From contig CALMMO010000203.1 of the NCBI GenBank assembly GCA_937868455.1, positions 1 through 7,544 of the forward strand: 7,544 nt of DNA. The letters are read 5' to 3'. Position numbers and translations under genes: made by a program. The notes below the pieces were generated by a model. It had not been told where the DNA came from and ran no database searches. It saw only the letters and a program-made list of their open reading frames with translations. The DNA is from an uncultured Marmoricola sp. (lineage in GTDB: Bacteria > Actinomycetota > Actinomycetes > Propionibacteriales > Nocardioidaceae). Below, piece by piece: positions 6,622-7,544 of the stretch (position 1 is its first letter; every line of letters begins with the position of its first letter).

Positions 6622-7544
6622 ATGCGCAAAGCACTCTTGGTCCTCACTGCTTGGTTGCTGGGCGGCGCCTGGCTCGTGCCGGCGTACGGCGTACAACCGG
6701 ACCCCGTGCCCCTAAAACGAATCGCCAAACAGATGAAAGTGCCGTGGGGGGTCGGTTTCCTTCCTGATGGGTCTGCCTTGGTGACCGAACGCAGCACTGG
6801 GCGGATCTACCTCGTCAAAGGCAGTGCTTTGCGCCAGTGGGTTGGCACGATCACCCAGGTTCGCGCCAGCAGTGAGGGTGGCCTTCTTGGCCTGGCGGTG
6901 AGCCCGACCTTCGCCCAAGATCGCCGCATTTACGTATATGTCGGCACCGCCACCGACAACCGCGTGATGAGGATTAAGTTCCGCACCAACAACACCTTGG
7001 GACGGCGCGTAGTCATTCTCAGCGGCATCCCTGGTGCTCCCACACACGACGGCGGTCGACTGGCCTTCGGGCCTGACGGCTATCTCTACGTCGCCACCGG
7101 TGATGCTCGGCAAAAGCCGAATCCCTCCCAAGACCTCACCTCGCTTGGGGGAAAGATCCTGCGCATCACCAGCAGTGGCGAGCCCGCGCCGGGCAACCCG
7201 TTTGGTACTCGGGTCTACTCCTATGGGCACCGCAACGTGCAAGGGCTCGCTTGGGATGCCGCAGGCAATCTGTGGGCCTCCGAACTGGGTGAGAACGACG
7301 TTGATGAGCTCAACTTGATCACTCCGGGGGCTAACTATGGGTGGCCTGTGTGCGAGGGCAACCACATCTTCAATGGCACTGATCCGTGCCCCGCTCAGTA
7401 CGCCGCACCCAAACTGACTTTCGCAACTGACGAGGCGTCGCCATCTGGGCTTGCCTTTGCTGGAGGCTCACTGTGGATGGCTGCGCTCCGGGGCCAGCGG
7501 CTCTACCGAATCTCACTGAACGGGCTGGAAGCGACCGAGTCGGG
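6622..7544 (+). CDS. Secreted PQQ-dependent sugar dehydrogenase-like protein, 5' part
   Basis: An open frame from ATG 6622 runs 307 codons to the window edge without a stop, so the 3' end is missing. Residues 1-23 look like a signal peptide (MRKALLVLTAWLLGGAWL, AYG end). The rest is a beta-propeller of the soluble glucose / aldose sugar dehydrogenase (GSDH, YliI) type. Blocks seen are PWGVGFLPDGSALVTER (41-57), EGGLLGLAVSPTF (85-97), THDGGRLAFGPDGYLYVATGD (starting at 141), GGKILRI, YGHRNVQGLAWD (201-212) and GANYGWPVCEG (237-246). His142 corresponds to the catalytic base and Arg204-Asn205 to PQQ-contacting residues of soluble glucose dehydrogenase, by motif comparison. The family oxidises sugars outside the cytoplasm with PQQ and calcium. 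Some actinobacterial members, such as mycobacterial LppZ near gatB, are structurally similar but of unproven activity. No lipobox Cys is present, unlike LppZ. No PQQ synthesis genes are in view. Confidence 0.88.
   Translation, partial: MRKALLVLTAWLLGGAWLVPAYGVQPDPVPLKRIAKQMKVPWGVGFLPDGSALVTERSTGRIYLVKGSALRQWVGTITQVRASSEGGLLGLAVSPTFAQDRRIYVYVGTATDNRVMRIKFRTNNTLGRRVVILSGIPGAPTHDGGRLAFGPDGYLYVATGDARQKPNPSQDLTSLGGKILRITSSGEPAPGNPFGTRVYSYGHRNVQGLAWDAAGNLWASELGENDVDELNLITPGANYGWPVCEGNHIFNGTDPCPAQYAAPKLTFATDEASPSGLAFAGGSLWMAALRGQRLYRISLNGLEATES

Noticed and set aside
6712..7365. Minus-strand 217-codon open frame opposite the sugar dehydrogenase
   Set aside because: The plus strand encodes clear propeller motifs in an unbroken frame; the antisense product resembles nothing known to me.

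Overview
The window looks like a chromosomal segment of a moderately GC-rich actinobacterium (roughly 60% GC by eye). The grounds are the GatCAB proteins, which closely match the actinobacterial form of these subunits as I recall it; promoter-like TANNNT boxes placed 6-7 bases before start codons, as for leaderless mRNAs; and the ligA / gatC-gatA-gatB / PQQ-type sugar dehydrogenase order, which resembles the mycobacterial ligA-gatCAB-lppZ neighbourhood. I cannot name a genus.

Layout. Positions 1-115 hold the last 37 codons of ligA, the NAD-dependent DNA ligase (end of the BRCT domain). It converges on a minus-strand gene (217-1062) for a secreted SGNH/GDSL esterase-lipase with six cysteines. 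Divergent from that gene is a DUF4349 membrane-anchored protein (1120-2061). Next comes the tightly coupled gatC-gatA-gatB operon (2100-5394) with 4-base stop/start overlaps. A 126-base intergenic region (5395-5520) carries two inverted repeats. It leads to a secreted DUF2891-like protein of unknown function (5521-6546), a strong hairpin, and the 5' part of a secreted PQQ-dependent sugar dehydrogenase-like protein (6622 to the window end).

How the genes work together. GatCAB makes Gln-tRNA(Gln) and/or Asn-tRNA(Asn) by transamidation of misacylated tRNA, and LigA seals DNA nicks; these are housekeeping genes. The other four products are predicted to be exported or membrane-bound: an esterase, a DUF4349 protein, a DUF2891 protein and a sugar dehydrogenase. 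They sit around the essential genes rather than forming one obvious pathway. Nothing in the window looks like a mobile element, CRISPR array, phage or defence system. The points most worth a second look are the exported DUF2891 relative and the imperfect 13-base inverted repeat that runs up to its ribosome binding site.
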